A stretch of 40,393 bases of DNA from Acetobacteraceae bacterium. GTDB lineage: Bacteria; Pseudomonadota; Alphaproteobacteria; Acetobacterales; Acetobacteraceae. A program made the position numbers and the translations under genes. Location: contig JASHOF010000023.1 of the NCBI GenBank assembly GCA_030041255.1, positions 1-40,393 on the forward strand. The letters run 5' to 3'. Shown here piece by piece: positions 18,688-26,748 of the stretch (position 1 is the stretch's first letter; the number at the start of each line of letters is the position of its first letter). Below the pieces are notes generated by a model. That model ran no database searches. It was given only the letters and a program-made list of their open reading frames with translations, and was not told the origin of the DNA.

Positions 18688-19496
18688 GCCGTTGCCGCCG
18701 TGACGGCACGACGCACAGCCGCAGCATGCACCTGGATGGCGAAGGCATCGGCGGCGAGCGCGGTGGGCGAGAGCGCTTCGGCAACGGCGGCAGCGCCGGC
18801 AAGCTCGGAGAGCGGGCGCGAATCGTCGATCACGATGGGTCGGCCGGATGTGGCGCCGATGACGCAGCGGTGGAAACCACGGGCATCATCCACCAGCACG
18901 GCAGCACTTGCGTCTGCAAACTCACCCCTTTTGCGGCAGACCTTGTAGTAGCCCCAGCGCGAGCCCGCGGAGAGGCGCGGCACGTGGACTTCGACGATCA
19001 GTTCATCTGGCGCGAGCATCGTCTCGAATCCACCGACCACGAACTCCGCTGCGCTGACGATGCGCTGACCGGCGGCGCCGACGAGCAACAGCTCGGCGCC
19101 CAGTGCGGTGGTGCAGACCAGCCAGTCGGCTGCCGGATCGGCATGCGCAAGGCTGCCGCCAATTGTGCCCCGGTTCCGCACCGCACGATAGGCAATGCCC
19201 GAGGCGATCTGGGCCAGGACCGCGCGCGTCCGCTCAGAAGTGTCGCCGTCTTCCAGCCGTGCATGCGTCACGCCGGCGCCGATGACGATTCGTTCCGCCT
19301 CCTCGCGGGTTCCCAGCAGTTCCGGAATGGCCGTCACATCGACCAGGAGCTCCGGCTGGACCAGCCTGAGATTGAGCATCGGGCCGAGAGACTGCGCACC
19401 CGCGATCGCCTTTACGCTGCCATTTCCTTGCGCAAGAAGATCGACTGCCGCGGCGAGCGTGGCCGGTTTCACGTAATCGAAATCGACCGGCTTCAT
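18684..19496 (-). CDS. Molybdenum hydroxylase FAD subunit
   Basis: A 270-residue FAD-binding subunit of the CoxM/XdhB type. The FAD motifs AGAQSLGPMLNLRL and TIGGSLAHADPAADW are intact, and the C-terminal domain is of the usual size. It accepts electrons from the iron-sulfur subunit and passes them to a quinone, oxygen or NAD; the acceptor cannot be read from the sequence. It overlaps both the large and small subunit genes by 4 bases. Confidence 0.94.
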   Translation of the reverse strand: MKPVDFDYVKPATLAAAVDLLAQGNGSVKAIAGAQSLGPMLNLRLVQPELLVDVTAIPELLGTREEAERIVIGAGVTHARLEDGDTSERTRAVLAQIASGIAYRAVRNRGTIGGSLAHADPAADWLVCTTALGAELLLVGAAGQRIVSAAEFVVGGFETMLAPDELIVEVHVPRLSAGSRWGYYKVCRKRGEFADASAAVLVDDARGFHRCVIGATSGRPIVIDDSRPLSELAGAAAVAEALSPTALAADAFAIQVHAAAVRRAVTAATA

Positions 19497-21895
19497 GGCG
19501 GAGGCTCCGCCCCGGCGTTGTGCAGCGCCGCCAGGATGCGGGCGGGTGTGATCGGCTGATCGGTGACGATGGCGCCACGCGCCTTGAGGGCGTCATTGAT
19601 GGCATTGCACAGCACCGCGGACGGCGCGATCACGCCTCCCTCGCCCAGGCCCTTGACCCCGAACTCGGTGTAGGGCGAGGGCGTCTCCATGTGCTCGATG
19701 CGAATCGCGGGAACCTCGGTGAATCCGGGCAGCAGGTAATCCATCAAGGTCGAGGCCAAAGGTTGCCCGGCGTCGTCATAGGGCGAGCATTCGTAGAGCG
19801 CGGTGCCGATGCCCTGTGCCACCCCGCCGAAAATCTGTCCCTCCACGATGGCCGGATTGACCATCGTGCCGGCGTCTTCGACGACGAGATAGTCGAGAAT
19901 CTCGACCAGCCCGACCTCGGCGTCGACGGCGACGACGGCTGCGTGCGTCGCGTAGGAGAAGGTGCCGTGATCGCTTTTCGGCTTGTAGCCCGCGGTTACC
20001 TCGAGGCCGCCCGGATCGACATCTGCCGGCAGGAGTTGCGGTGCGAGATACCAGGTGCGGGCGATCTCGGCGATCGTGATGTCCGCCTGGCCACTCCGCA
20101 GCTTTCCGCCCGAGAGAGTCACATCATCGAGGCGCGCCTGGAGCAGATGTGCGGCGATTCGCCGCAGGCGATCGGCGAGACGGCGGCATGCCGTCGCAAC
20201 GGCGCCACCGGTCATGACCATGCTGCGCGAGCCCCAGGTGCCGGTGGAGTAGGGCGTGAGGCCGGTATCGCCGTGCACCAGGCGGATGCGCTCCAGGGGA
20301 ATGCCCAGCACTTCGTGCGCAACCTGGGCGAAACTCGTCTCCATACCCTGGCCGTGCGATTGGATACCGGCGCGCAACTCGAGGCCGCCATCGGCGGTGA
20401 TGCGTGCCTGCACCTGCTCATAGCCCGGGACCATCGGAATGCCCCAGCCGTGATAGACCGCCGTGCCATGGGCACCCTGCTCGCAATAGGTCGCGAATCC
20501 GACGCCGACGAGGCGGCCGTCCGGCTCGCCCTGAAGCTGGCGGCGGCGCACGGAGGCAAGGTCGATTCCCGCTACTGCCCGGCGCAGCGATTCGGGATAG
20601 TCTCCGCTGTCGAAATGTTTGCCGGTGATATTGTCGAACGGCATCTTCTCCGGTGGCACCAGGTTGAGGAGGCGCACCTCCCAGGCCTCGCGGCCGACCG
20701 CTCTGGCGATCGCATCGATGATCTGCTCCATGGCGAAGCAGACATTGGCCCTTGCCACACCACGAAAAGGCACGATCGGCGGCTTGTTGGTGCAGACGGA
20801 AAAGGTGCGGCAGCGGTAGTGCGGAAAATCATAGGGGCCGGGCAGGATGCTGCCGACCTGTGCGGCCTCGAGGCAGGCGGAGAAGGGATAGATCGAATAG
20901 GCGCCGGCATCGACCCAGGCGTCGGCATCGATGCCGAGGAGCCTGCCGTCGGCATCGGCATAGGCGGTGATCTCGTAATGGTGCTCGCGGGCGTTGGCGG
21001 CGGCAACGAGGTGCTCGCGCCGGTCTTCCATCCAGCGGAGAGGGCAGTCGAGATGCACGCAAAGCCAGGCTGCGATCACTTCCTCGGGCTGGAGCAGCCC
21101 TTTCCAGCCGAAACCGCCGCCGACGTCGGGCGCGATGACGCGGATCGCTTCCAGTGGCAGGCCAAGGCATTCCGAAAGGCCGCTGCGGACGATATGCGGC
21201 ATCTGCGTCGCGGTGTAGAGGACAAGCTGCTCGGCCTGCCTGTCCCAGTGGGCAACGAGACCTTTGCCTTCCAGAGGCACGATGCACTGGCGTTGCGTGC
21301 GGATGCTGCGCGAGACCGTGACCGGTGCTGCCGCCACGTCCTTCTCGAAGGACTGCCCGACCCTGGTTTCGAGGAAGATGTTGTCGCTCCAATGCTCATG
21401 CACACGGGGCGCGCCTGGCGCCGCGGCGGCGAGCATATCGACATTCGGCGGCAACTCATCGAACTCTGCGACGACCTGGGAGGCTAGATCCTCGGCTTCG
21501 GCACGCGTATCGGCGACGGTGACGGCGATCGGTTCGCCGACGAAGCGTACCTTGTCGGCGGCCAGCGGCGGCTGTTCGGAAACCTTGAATCCGGGAAGGC
21601 CGGAGGCGGCGCGGATCGGCCGCACACCCGCTTGCTCCAGGTCCTGCCATGTGAACACCTGCCCCCTGACCTGTTCGGGGATATCGAAGCTCAGGATGCG
21701 GGCATGGGCGACGGGGCTGCGGACGAACGCCAGTTCACGCATGCCGACGAGCGCGATGTCGGCGACGAACCGGCCGCGGCCGCGGAGCAGGCGGTCGTCC
21801 TCCTTGCGGCGAACTCTGGCCCCGACGCCGAACACGATTCTGCCCCCCGCCGCCTGCGTCTTATACGCGGCCCCTTGCAAGGACACGCCCGGCAA
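19493..21895 (-). CDS. Molybdenum hydroxylase catalytic subunit (xanthine dehydrogenase family, not CO dehydrogenase)
   Basis: An 800-residue catalytic subunit binding molybdopterin cytosine dinucleotide (by family). The N-terminal a/b hammerhead (RKEDDRLLRGRGRFVADI), the GGGFGWKG motif, and the catalytic Glu752 in KGLGEGG are present. The loop over the Mo site reads PFRGVAR (Arg378), not the AYxCSFR of true CO dehydrogenase nor the AYRGAGR of the common form II. So it should hydroxylate an organic, probably N-heterocyclic or aldehyde, substrate. CO use is unlikely. It is first in a ~9.3 kb leftward operon with its other subunits, CoxG-like protein and importer. No dedicated CoxD/E/F maturation genes lie nearby. 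Confidence 0.93.
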   Translation of the reverse strand: MPGVSLQGAAYKTQAAGGRIVFGVGARVRRKEDDRLLRGRGRFVADIALVGMRELAFVRSPVAHARILSFDIPEQVRGQVFTWQDLEQAGVRPIRAASGLPGFKVSEQPPLAADKVRFVGEPIAVTVADTRAEAEDLASQVVAEFDELPPNVDMLAAAAPGAPRVHEHWSDNIFLETRVGQSFEKDVAAAPVTVSRSIRTQRQCIVPLEGKGLVAHWDRQAEQLVLYTATQMPHIVRSGLSECLGLPLEAIRVIAPDVGGGFGWKGLLQPEEVIAAWLCVHLDCPLRWMEDRREHLVAAANAREHHYEITAYADADGRLLGIDADAWVDAGAYSIYPFSACLEAAQVGSILPGPYDFPHYRCRTFSVCTNKPPIVPFRGVARANVCFAMEQIIDAIARAVGREAWEVRLLNLVPPEKMPFDNITGKHFDSGDYPESLRRAVAGIDLASVRRRQLQGEPDGRLVGVGFATYCEQGAHGTAVYHGWGIPMVPGYEQVQARITADGGLELRAGIQSHGQGMETSFAQVAHEVLGIPLERIRLVHGDTGLTPYSTGTWGSRSMVMTGGAVATACRRLADRLRRIAAHLLQARLDDVTLSGGKLRSGQADITIAEIARTWYLAPQLLPADVDPGGLEVTAGYKPKSDHGTFSYATHAAVVAVDAEVGLVEILDYLVVEDAGTMVNPAIVEGQIFGGVAQGIGTALYECSPYDDAGQPLASTLMDYLLPGFTEVPAIRIEHMETPSPYTEFGVKGLGEGGVIAPSAVLCNAINDALKARGAIVTDQPITPARILAALHNAGAEPPP

Positions 21896-21934
21896 CTGTG
21901 TCGCGATCTGGTACGAAGATCAAGTAATTCCTTT

Positions 21935-21943
21935 ATAGGGACC
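21935..21943 (-). promoter_or_regulatory. Operator-like GGTCCCTAT, leftward unit
   Basis: Read in the leftward direction this is GGTCCCTAT, 7 bases after the predicted -10 of the leftward promoter, so near its start site. A perfect copy in mirror position serves the rightward promoter. Confidence 0.5.
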
Positions 21944-21950
21944 TTTTGCC

Positions 21951-21980
21951 CTAATAAGATTGACATTGATACATTCTAAA
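21951..21980 (-). promoter_or_regulatory. Candidate promoter of the Mo-hydroxylase operon
   Basis: On the minus strand TTTAGA, 18 bases, then TATTAG, each matching the primary consensus at 4 of 6. Its start site would fall at about 21944, next to the GGTCCCTAT copy. The region is far more AT-rich than the surroundings. Confidence 0.45.
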
Positions 21981-21988
21981 GTCAGTAT
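21960..21988 (+). promoter_or_regulatory. Candidate promoter of the CoA-transferase/F420 operon
   Basis: A perfect -35 TTGACA, a 17-base spacer and CAGTAT as -10. The spacer and -10 contain an imperfect-spaced inverted repeat TGATAC-12-GTATCA (21967-21990), a likely extra regulator site. The start site would fall in the GGTCCCTAT copy. Confidence 0.5.
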
Positions 21989-21991
21989 CAT

Positions 21992-22000
21992 GGTCCCTAT
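21992..22000 (+). promoter_or_regulatory. Operator-like GGTCCCTAT, rightward unit
   Basis: Same 9 bases as at 21935-21943 but on the other strand, so both copies read GGTCCCTAT in the direction of their own transcript. It starts 3 bases after the -10 hexamer. Confidence 0.5.
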
Positions 22001-22027
22001 TGGCGGCGGTCCATTGAGCGGGCCTGG

Positions 22028-23011
22028 ATGGCGCAAGCAAAGCGGGAAGGTCGGGCACTGAGCGGATACGAGGCATTGCGGAGCGAGACTGCGCTCCGCG
22101 ATCGCAGCCTGCACGAAAAGGTGGTCTCGCTCGAGGCCGCGGCGGCGCTCATCAACGACGGCGATCATGTGGCGATCGGCGGCTGCATGATGTCGCGCAC
22201 GCCGATGGCGCTGCTCTGGGCGCTGGTGCGCGCCGGCCGGCGCGATCTCACGTTCTCGCGCAGCATCGTCTCATCCGACGGGGACATCGTCGTCGCCTCC
22301 GGGATCGCGAAGAAGGTCATCACGAGCTGGTTCAGCCAGGGGATCGTCTGGGGAATTTCGCGGGTGATGCGCCACTGGGTGGAGAGCGGCACCGCCGAGT
22401 TCGAGGAATGGAGCCACCTCGCGATGGGGCTGCGCTACCGCGCCGCCGCGATGGGCCTTCCCTTCCTGCCGATCCGTTCGCTGATGGGCTCCGACGTGCA
22501 GCGCCGCCTGAGCGGCGAAACGCGCGAGATGATCTGTCCTTTCACCGGCGAGAAGCTCGTGCTGGTGCCCGCGCTCCGGCCCGATGTAGCGATCATCCAT
22601 GTGCAGCGCTGCGACCCGTACGGAAACGCCCAGATCGACGGGTTGCAGTTCATGGACATCGATCTGCCGATGGCGGCGAAGCGGGTGATCGTCACCACCG
22701 AACGGATCGTCAGCAACAGCCAGATCCGCCGCTCGCCGGACCGGACGAAATTCCCCTTCTTCGTCGTCGAGGCCGTTGCCGAGGTGCCCTACGGCAGTGC
22801 GCCGCATGAGTGCTACGGGCTCTACGAGCCGTTCTTCAGGCACATGGACCTGTTTGCGAAAATGACGAAGGAGGATCCGGAGCGCGGGAGCCGGGACTAT
22901 CTGCAGCGGTTCTTCTACGAGCCACGGTCCTGGAACGAGGTGCTGCAGCGCATCGGCATGGATGATCTTCTCACGGCAACCAGCGGCGGGAGGAACGTTC
23001 ACGATGAATGA
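22028..23011 (+). CDS. CoA-transferase family protein, subunit A (GctA/IpdA-like)
   Basis: A 327-residue protein of the class I CoA-transferase alpha type: LEAAAALINDGDHVAIGGCMMSRTPMALLWALVRAG at the N-terminus, then VPALRPDVAIIHVQRCDPYGNAQIDG, the family's signature core. The closest remembered relatives are glutaconate CoA-transferase and the IpdA ring-cleaving hydrolase of steroid catabolism, which share this fold. It overlaps subunit B by 8 bases. Whether the pair moves CoA onto an acid or hydrolyses a cyclic CoA ester cannot be decided from this subunit. Confidence 0.85.
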   Translation: MAQAKREGRALSGYEALRSETALRDRSLHEKVVSLEAAAALINDGDHVAIGGCMMSRTPMALLWALVRAGRRDLTFSRSIVSSDGDIVVASGIAKKVITSWFSQGIVWGISRVMRHWVESGTAEFEEWSHLAMGLRYRAAAMGLPFLPIRSLMGSDVQRRLSGETREMICPFTGEKLVLVPALRPDVAIIHVQRCDPYGNAQIDGLQFMDIDLPMAAKRVIVTTERIVSNSQIRRSPDRTKFPFFVVEAVAEVPYGSAPHECYGLYEPFFRHMDLFAKMTKEDPERGSRDYLQRFFYEPRSWNEVLQRIGMDDLLTATSGGRNVHDE

Positions 23012-23786
23012 AATCGGATCCGTAACGCGTTCGTGGACAACGAGCGAACTGCTGACGGTCATGGCAAGCCGCGCGTTGCACGACGGGCAGATCGTGTTCG
23101 CGGGGGTTGGCGTGCCGCTGCTTGCCGCGACCCTGGCCCAGCGGCTGCACGCGCCGGGCTTGACCATTCTTTTCGAAGGCGGAGTGATCGGTCCTTTCAT
23201 CGTGCCTGGCGACCTCCCGCCCTCCACCAACGAGCAGCGCTGCACACGGCGGGCCAACATGGTCTGCCCGATCACCGATGTGCTGATGCTGTTGCAGCGC
23301 GGCTTTGTGGATGTCGGATTCCTCGGCGGTGCGGAGATCGATCGCTACGGCAATATCAATACCTCCTTCATCGGCGATCCCGACCACCCGAAGACGCGGC
23401 TGCCGGGCAGCGGCGGCGGTAACGACATTGCGAGCCTTGCGCATGTCATCGTCGCGATGAAGCACGAGAAGCGGCGGTTCGTGGAGCGGGTACAGTTCGT
23501 GACCAGCCCCGGTTACCTGGAGGGCGGCGCGAGCCGGCATGAGGCGGGCCTGCTGGCCGGCGGCCCGAAGGTCATCATCACGGATCTCGCCGAGCTGGGT
23601 TTCGACCCCGTCACCAAGCGGATGCGTATCGAAGCGCTGCATCCCGGCGTGAGTGTCGAGGATGTAGAGGCCAAGACCGGCTTCGATCTCGACCTGGCTG
23701 ACCCCCTGCGTGTGACCGCACCGCCGACCGAGCGCGAACTCGAGATGCTCCGTGAGCTCGATCCCGATCGGCTCTACATCGCCTGA
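23004..23786 (+). CDS. CoA-transferase family protein, subunit B (GctB/IpdB-like)
   Basis: A 260-residue beta subunit. It begins SWTTSELLTVMASRALHDG and QIVFAGVGVPLLAATLAQRL, then LTILFEGGVIGP, where the Glu aligns by eye with the glutamate that forms the thioester in class I transferases. GGAEIDRYGNINTSF and GSGGGNDIASL are further family motifs. A GGGAGG site lies 10 bases before the chosen ATG; the longer frame only repeats the end of subunit A. Presence of the Glu favours a true transferase over an IpdB-type hydrolase, but only moderately. Confidence 0.86.
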   Translation: MNEIGSVTRSWTTSELLTVMASRALHDGQIVFAGVGVPLLAATLAQRLHAPGLTILFEGGVIGPFIVPGDLPPSTNEQRCTRRANMVCPITDVLMLLQRGFVDVGFLGGAEIDRYGNINTSFIGDPDHPKTRLPGSGGGNDIASLAHVIVAMKHEKRRFVERVQFVTSPGYLEGGASRHEAGLLAGGPKVIITDLAELGFDPVTKRMRIEALHPGVSVEDVEAKTGFDLDLADPLRVTAPPTERELEMLRELDPDRLYIA

Positions 23787-23834
23787 CTGTCCGACGCCCG
23801 CCGCAATTCCGGCACGCAACACGGAAGGATCACC

Positions 23835-24782
23835 ATGAGTGCCAAAATCGGAATCGCGATGCGCAATTTTACGCGCTATCCGGAGCTGCCGGAGCCGCGG
23901 GCGCTGGTCGAATACGGCGTATGGGTGGAGGAGCTTGGCTTCGAGTCGCTCTGGGTCTGGGACCATATTCTCCTCGGCACAGAGCCGCATTTCCCGATCG
24001 TCGATTCGCTCACGATGCTGACGGCGGTTGCCGCGCGCACCGGCCGCATTCAACTCGGCACCGGCATCCTGGTCCTGCCTTTGCGCAACCCGCTCTTGCT
24101 GGCCAAGCAGCTTTCGACGCTGGATCTGCTTGCCGGAGGCCGGCTCGTGCTCGGCATGGCATCCGGCTGGTACAAACGTGAATTCGACGCGGTCGGGGTT
24201 CCCTTCGGGCAGCGCGGCAAGATCATGGACCGCAATCTCGAGATCATGACCAGGCTTTGGACCGAAGCGGCGGTCACGGCGGAGATACCCCCGTACAACA
24301 TGCGCCAGGCAGTGATGTTTCCCAAGCCGGCATCGAAGCCGCGACCGACGATCCTGATCGGCGGCTATGTCGATGCAGTGCTGAAGCGGGCCGGCCAACG
24401 GGGTGACGGCTGGCTCACCTATTTCTACACCCCGGAGGGCTTCACCCGCTCCTGGCAGAAGGTCTGCGATTTTGCCAGGCAGGCGGGCAAGGACCCGGCG
24501 GCGCTGGAAAACGGCAACCAGCTTCCGATCATGGTCGGGCCAAGCCGCGAAGCGGTGCGGGATCGGATGATGGAATGGCTGGCGACGGAGTGGGATTTCG
24601 CCTCGTGGAGCGAATCCACTACCGAAAGCGCGGTCATGGGCACACCGGAGGAATGTATCGGGCAGCTCCGGGCGCACGAGGCCGTCGGCGTGCGACGGAT
24701 CGTGCTCGTGCCCTACCGCTACGAACGCACCCAGATCGAGACCATCGCGCGGCATATCCTGCCGCATTTCCAGGGCCGATGA
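23835..24782 (+). CDS. LLM-class (luciferase-like) F420/FMN-dependent oxidoreductase
   Basis: A 315-residue TIM-barrel protein of the luciferase-like family: VEELGFESLWVWDHILL, ARTGRIQLGTGILVLPLRNPLLLAKQLSTLDLLAGGRLVLGMASGW, then IGGYVDAVLKRAGQRGDGW. Members use F420 or FMN. The F420 biosynthesis genes in the same operon argue for F420. A GGAAGGATC site precedes the ATG. It probably carries out the F420-dependent step on the operon's substrate; reaction and direction (oxidation, reduction or N-C cleavage) are unknown. Confidence 0.9.
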   Translation: MSAKIGIAMRNFTRYPELPEPRALVEYGVWVEELGFESLWVWDHILLGTEPHFPIVDSLTMLTAVAARTGRIQLGTGILVLPLRNPLLLAKQLSTLDLLAGGRLVLGMASGWYKREFDAVGVPFGQRGKIMDRNLEIMTRLWTEAAVTAEIPPYNMRQAVMFPKPASKPRPTILIGGYVDAVLKRAGQRGDGWLTYFYTPEGFTRSWQKVCDFARQAGKDPAALENGNQLPIMVGPSREAVRDRMMEWLATEWDFASWSESTTESAVMGTPEECIGQLRAHEAVGVRRIVLVPYRYERTQIETIARHILPHFQGR

Positions 24783-24813
24783 AAAACGCCCCGCCGGTCA
24801 TGGAGGAGGGTGC

Positions 24814-26007
24814 GTGAGCCTGAGGATGATCGAGAACAGGTGGGCCAGCGCGCCTGGCCCCTATCGGCTGCACGAGGTGCTCTCGCACGCGGCGGCCAGG
24901 ATTGCCTGCGACATGATCTCGGCCTGCCCGCGCTATGCGCCGACCCCCCTCCGCCTGCTGGAGCGAGCGGCAGCGCAAGCGGGCGTCGGCGCCGTATGGT
25001 ACAAGGATGAGTCCGGCCGTTTCGGCATCGGCAGCTTCAAAGCGCTGGGCGGCGCCTACGCGGTCGCGCGGCTTCTGCAGAGGCTGGTGTCCGGTGAGGT
25101 CGGGCGCGAGGTCACGATCGCGGAACTCGTGCGCGGCACATTGCGGGAGCATGCGCAAAGGATCACCGTGACCTGTGCCACGGACGGCAATCACGGCCGT
25201 TCGGTCGCGGCGGCAGCGGAAGTGTTCGGCTGCCGCTGCACGATCTTCCTGCATCGCGACGTGAGCGATGGGCGCGAGGCGGCGATCCGTGCCTTCGGCG
25301 CAGAAATCGTGCGCGTCGAGGGCAACTATGACGCATCCGTGCGCGCTGCGAGCCTTGCTGCGGAGGAGAATGGCTGGCAGCTCGTGTCCGATACCTCCTG
25401 GCCGGGCTATGAAGCTGTGCCGCGCGACGTGATGCAAGGCTACACGGTCATGCTGATCGAGATACTGGAGCAACTGGCGGCGGCAGAGGCCGGTCGGCTC
25501 ACGCATGTCTTCGTGCAGGGGGGAGTCGGCGGACTGGCCGCTGCCGTCACGGCGCATCTCTGGGAAGAAGCGGGCAGCCAGGCGCCGGTCGTCACGGTGG
25601 TCGAACCGGAAAGGGCCGACTGTCTCTTCCAGTCGGCGCTGGCCGGCAGGCCGCGGCCTGCCTCGGGCGATCTTTCGACGATCATGGCCGGATTGTCGTG
25701 CGGTGAGGTGTCAACCGAGGCCTGGCGAATCCTGGGCGACGGTGCCCGCTTCTTCGCCACCATCGAGGACGCGCCGGCGATCGAGGCGATGCGGCTCCTG
25801 GCGCATCGGGGCGCGGCGGCGGAATCGATCGTGGCCGGAGAATCGGCAACCGCGGGGCTCGCGGCGCTGCTCGAGATTTCGGCGCGCCCGGACCTGCGCC
25901 GGAGGCTTGGGCTTGACGCCCATTCCAGTGTCCTCTTGATCGGCAGCGAGGGGGCAACTGATCCTGCGCTCTATCGCGAGCTGGTGGGCGAGCCGGCGCT
26001 CGGTTGA
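24814..26007 (+). CDS. 2,3-diaminopropionate ammonia-lyase
   Basis: A 397-residue PLP fold-type II enzyme. The PLP Lys76 is in GIGSFKALGGAY and the catalytic Asp124 in CATDGNHGRSVAAA, the pair that marks diaminopropionate ammonia-lyase (E. coli YgeX Lys77/Asp120) within the threonine-dehydratase family. The HRDVSDGREAAIRAFGAEIVRVEGNYD and DTSWPGYE segments also fit. It converts 2,3-diaminopropionate to pyruvate and two ammonia. The start is GTG behind GGAGGAGGG. In this operon it suggests that the pathway yields diaminopropionate or a close analogue. Confidence 0.9.
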   Translation: MSLRMIENRWASAPGPYRLHEVLSHAAARIACDMISACPRYAPTPLRLLERAAAQAGVGAVWYKDESGRFGIGSFKALGGAYAVARLLQRLVSGEVGREVTIAELVRGTLREHAQRITVTCATDGNHGRSVAAAAEVFGCRCTIFLHRDVSDGREAAIRAFGAEIVRVEGNYDASVRAASLAAEENGWQLVSDTSWPGYEAVPRDVMQGYTVMLIEILEQLAAAEAGRLTHVFVQGGVGGLAAAVTAHLWEEAGSQAPVVTVVEPERADCLFQSALAGRPRPASGDLSTIMAGLSCGEVSTEAWRILGDGARFFATIEDAPAIEAMRLLAHRGAAAESIVAGESATAGLAALLEISARPDLRRRLGLDAHSSVLLIGSEGATDPALYRELVGEPALG

Positions 26008-26052
26008 GGCGGCGCGGGAAAAACGGACGGTGCACAGCATGGGATTCTCCGG

Positions 26053-26748
26053 GTGAGCGAGGCGGTGCAACCCGCCGGGCGCTTGCGGATCGCGGTGATC
26101 GGCGGCACCGGAGCGCTCGGCTCCGGGCTTGCCCAGCGCTGGGCGCGCGCCGGTTATCCGGTGGTGATCGGCTCGCGGGATCCTGGCAAGGCGGCTGCCG
26201 CGGCGGCGGCAATCGCAGTCCCGCCCGGCCTGCCGCCCGTCCGCGGCCTCTCTCAGTCCGAAGCCGCTGTCGCCGCGGACGTGATCGTGCTCACGGTGCC
26301 GTTCGCGGCTCATAACGCCAGTCTTGACGCGATCCGGCTCTGCTGTGGCGGCAAGATCGTCGTCGATGCCACGGTGCCGTTGGTGCCCCCGAAGGTCGGG
26401 ACGGCGCAAATCCCGATCGAAGGATGCGCGGCGGTGCAGGCGAGCCAGCGTCTTGGCAACGATGCCGTCGTGGTCTCGGCATTCCACAACGTTTCGGCCC
26501 ACAAGCTCGGTAGCAGCGATCCGATCGAATGCGACGTACTGGTGTTCGGTGACCAGAGGGCGGCGCGAGAGACGGTGATCCGCCTGGTCGAGGCCGCCGG
26601 CTTGCGCGGTCTGCACGGCGGTCCGCTTGCCAACTCGATTGCCGCGGAGGCGATGACCTCGGTGCTCATCACGATCAACCGGCTCTACAAAGTCGATGGC
26701 GCCGGTATCCGCATCACCGGTCCCGGGAACGGCGGAGGGCTGACCTGA
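26053..26748 (+). CDS. F420:NADP oxidoreductase-like protein
   Basis: A 231-residue Rossmann protein: IAVIGGTGALGSGLAQRWARAGYPVVIGSRDPGK, with the NADP-preferring SRD after the second strand, and VDATVPLVPP, VSAFHNVSAHKL and GPLANSIAAEAMTSVLITIN, all as in archaeal Fno and actinobacterial F420-dependent NADPH oxidoreductases. It would exchange hydride between F420 and NADP, feeding or draining the LLM enzyme. The start is GTG. It sits just before the F420 biosynthesis genes. Confidence 0.9.
   Translation: MSEAVQPAGRLRIAVIGGTGALGSGLAQRWARAGYPVVIGSRDPGKAAAAAAAIAVPPGLPPVRGLSQSEAAVAADVIVLTVPFAAHNASLDAIRLCCGGKIVVDATVPLVPPKVGTAQIPIEGCAAVQASQRLGNDAVVVSAFHNVSAHKLGSSDPIECDVLVFGDQRAARETVIRLVEAAGLRGLHGGPLANSIAAEAMTSVLITINRLYKVDGAGIRITGPGNGGGLT

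Noticed and set aside
19520-21487. Plus-strand open frame of 655 codons
   Set aside because: Antisense to the Mo-hydroxylase large subunit; no domain recognised.
17554-21895. True CO dehydrogenase (coxMSL)
   Set aside because: The large subunit lacks the AYxCSFR loop with the Cys needed for the Mo-Cu site, and no coxD/E/F genes are nearby.
22028-23786. Firm call as IpdAB cyclic-CoA hydrolase
   Set aside because: The candidate catalytic Glu of CoA-transferases is present in subunit B, and no other steroid-ring genes are present.
22971-24767. Minus-strand open frame of 598 codons
   Set aside because: Antisense to the CoA-transferase subunit B and LLM genes; composition typical of a shadow frame.
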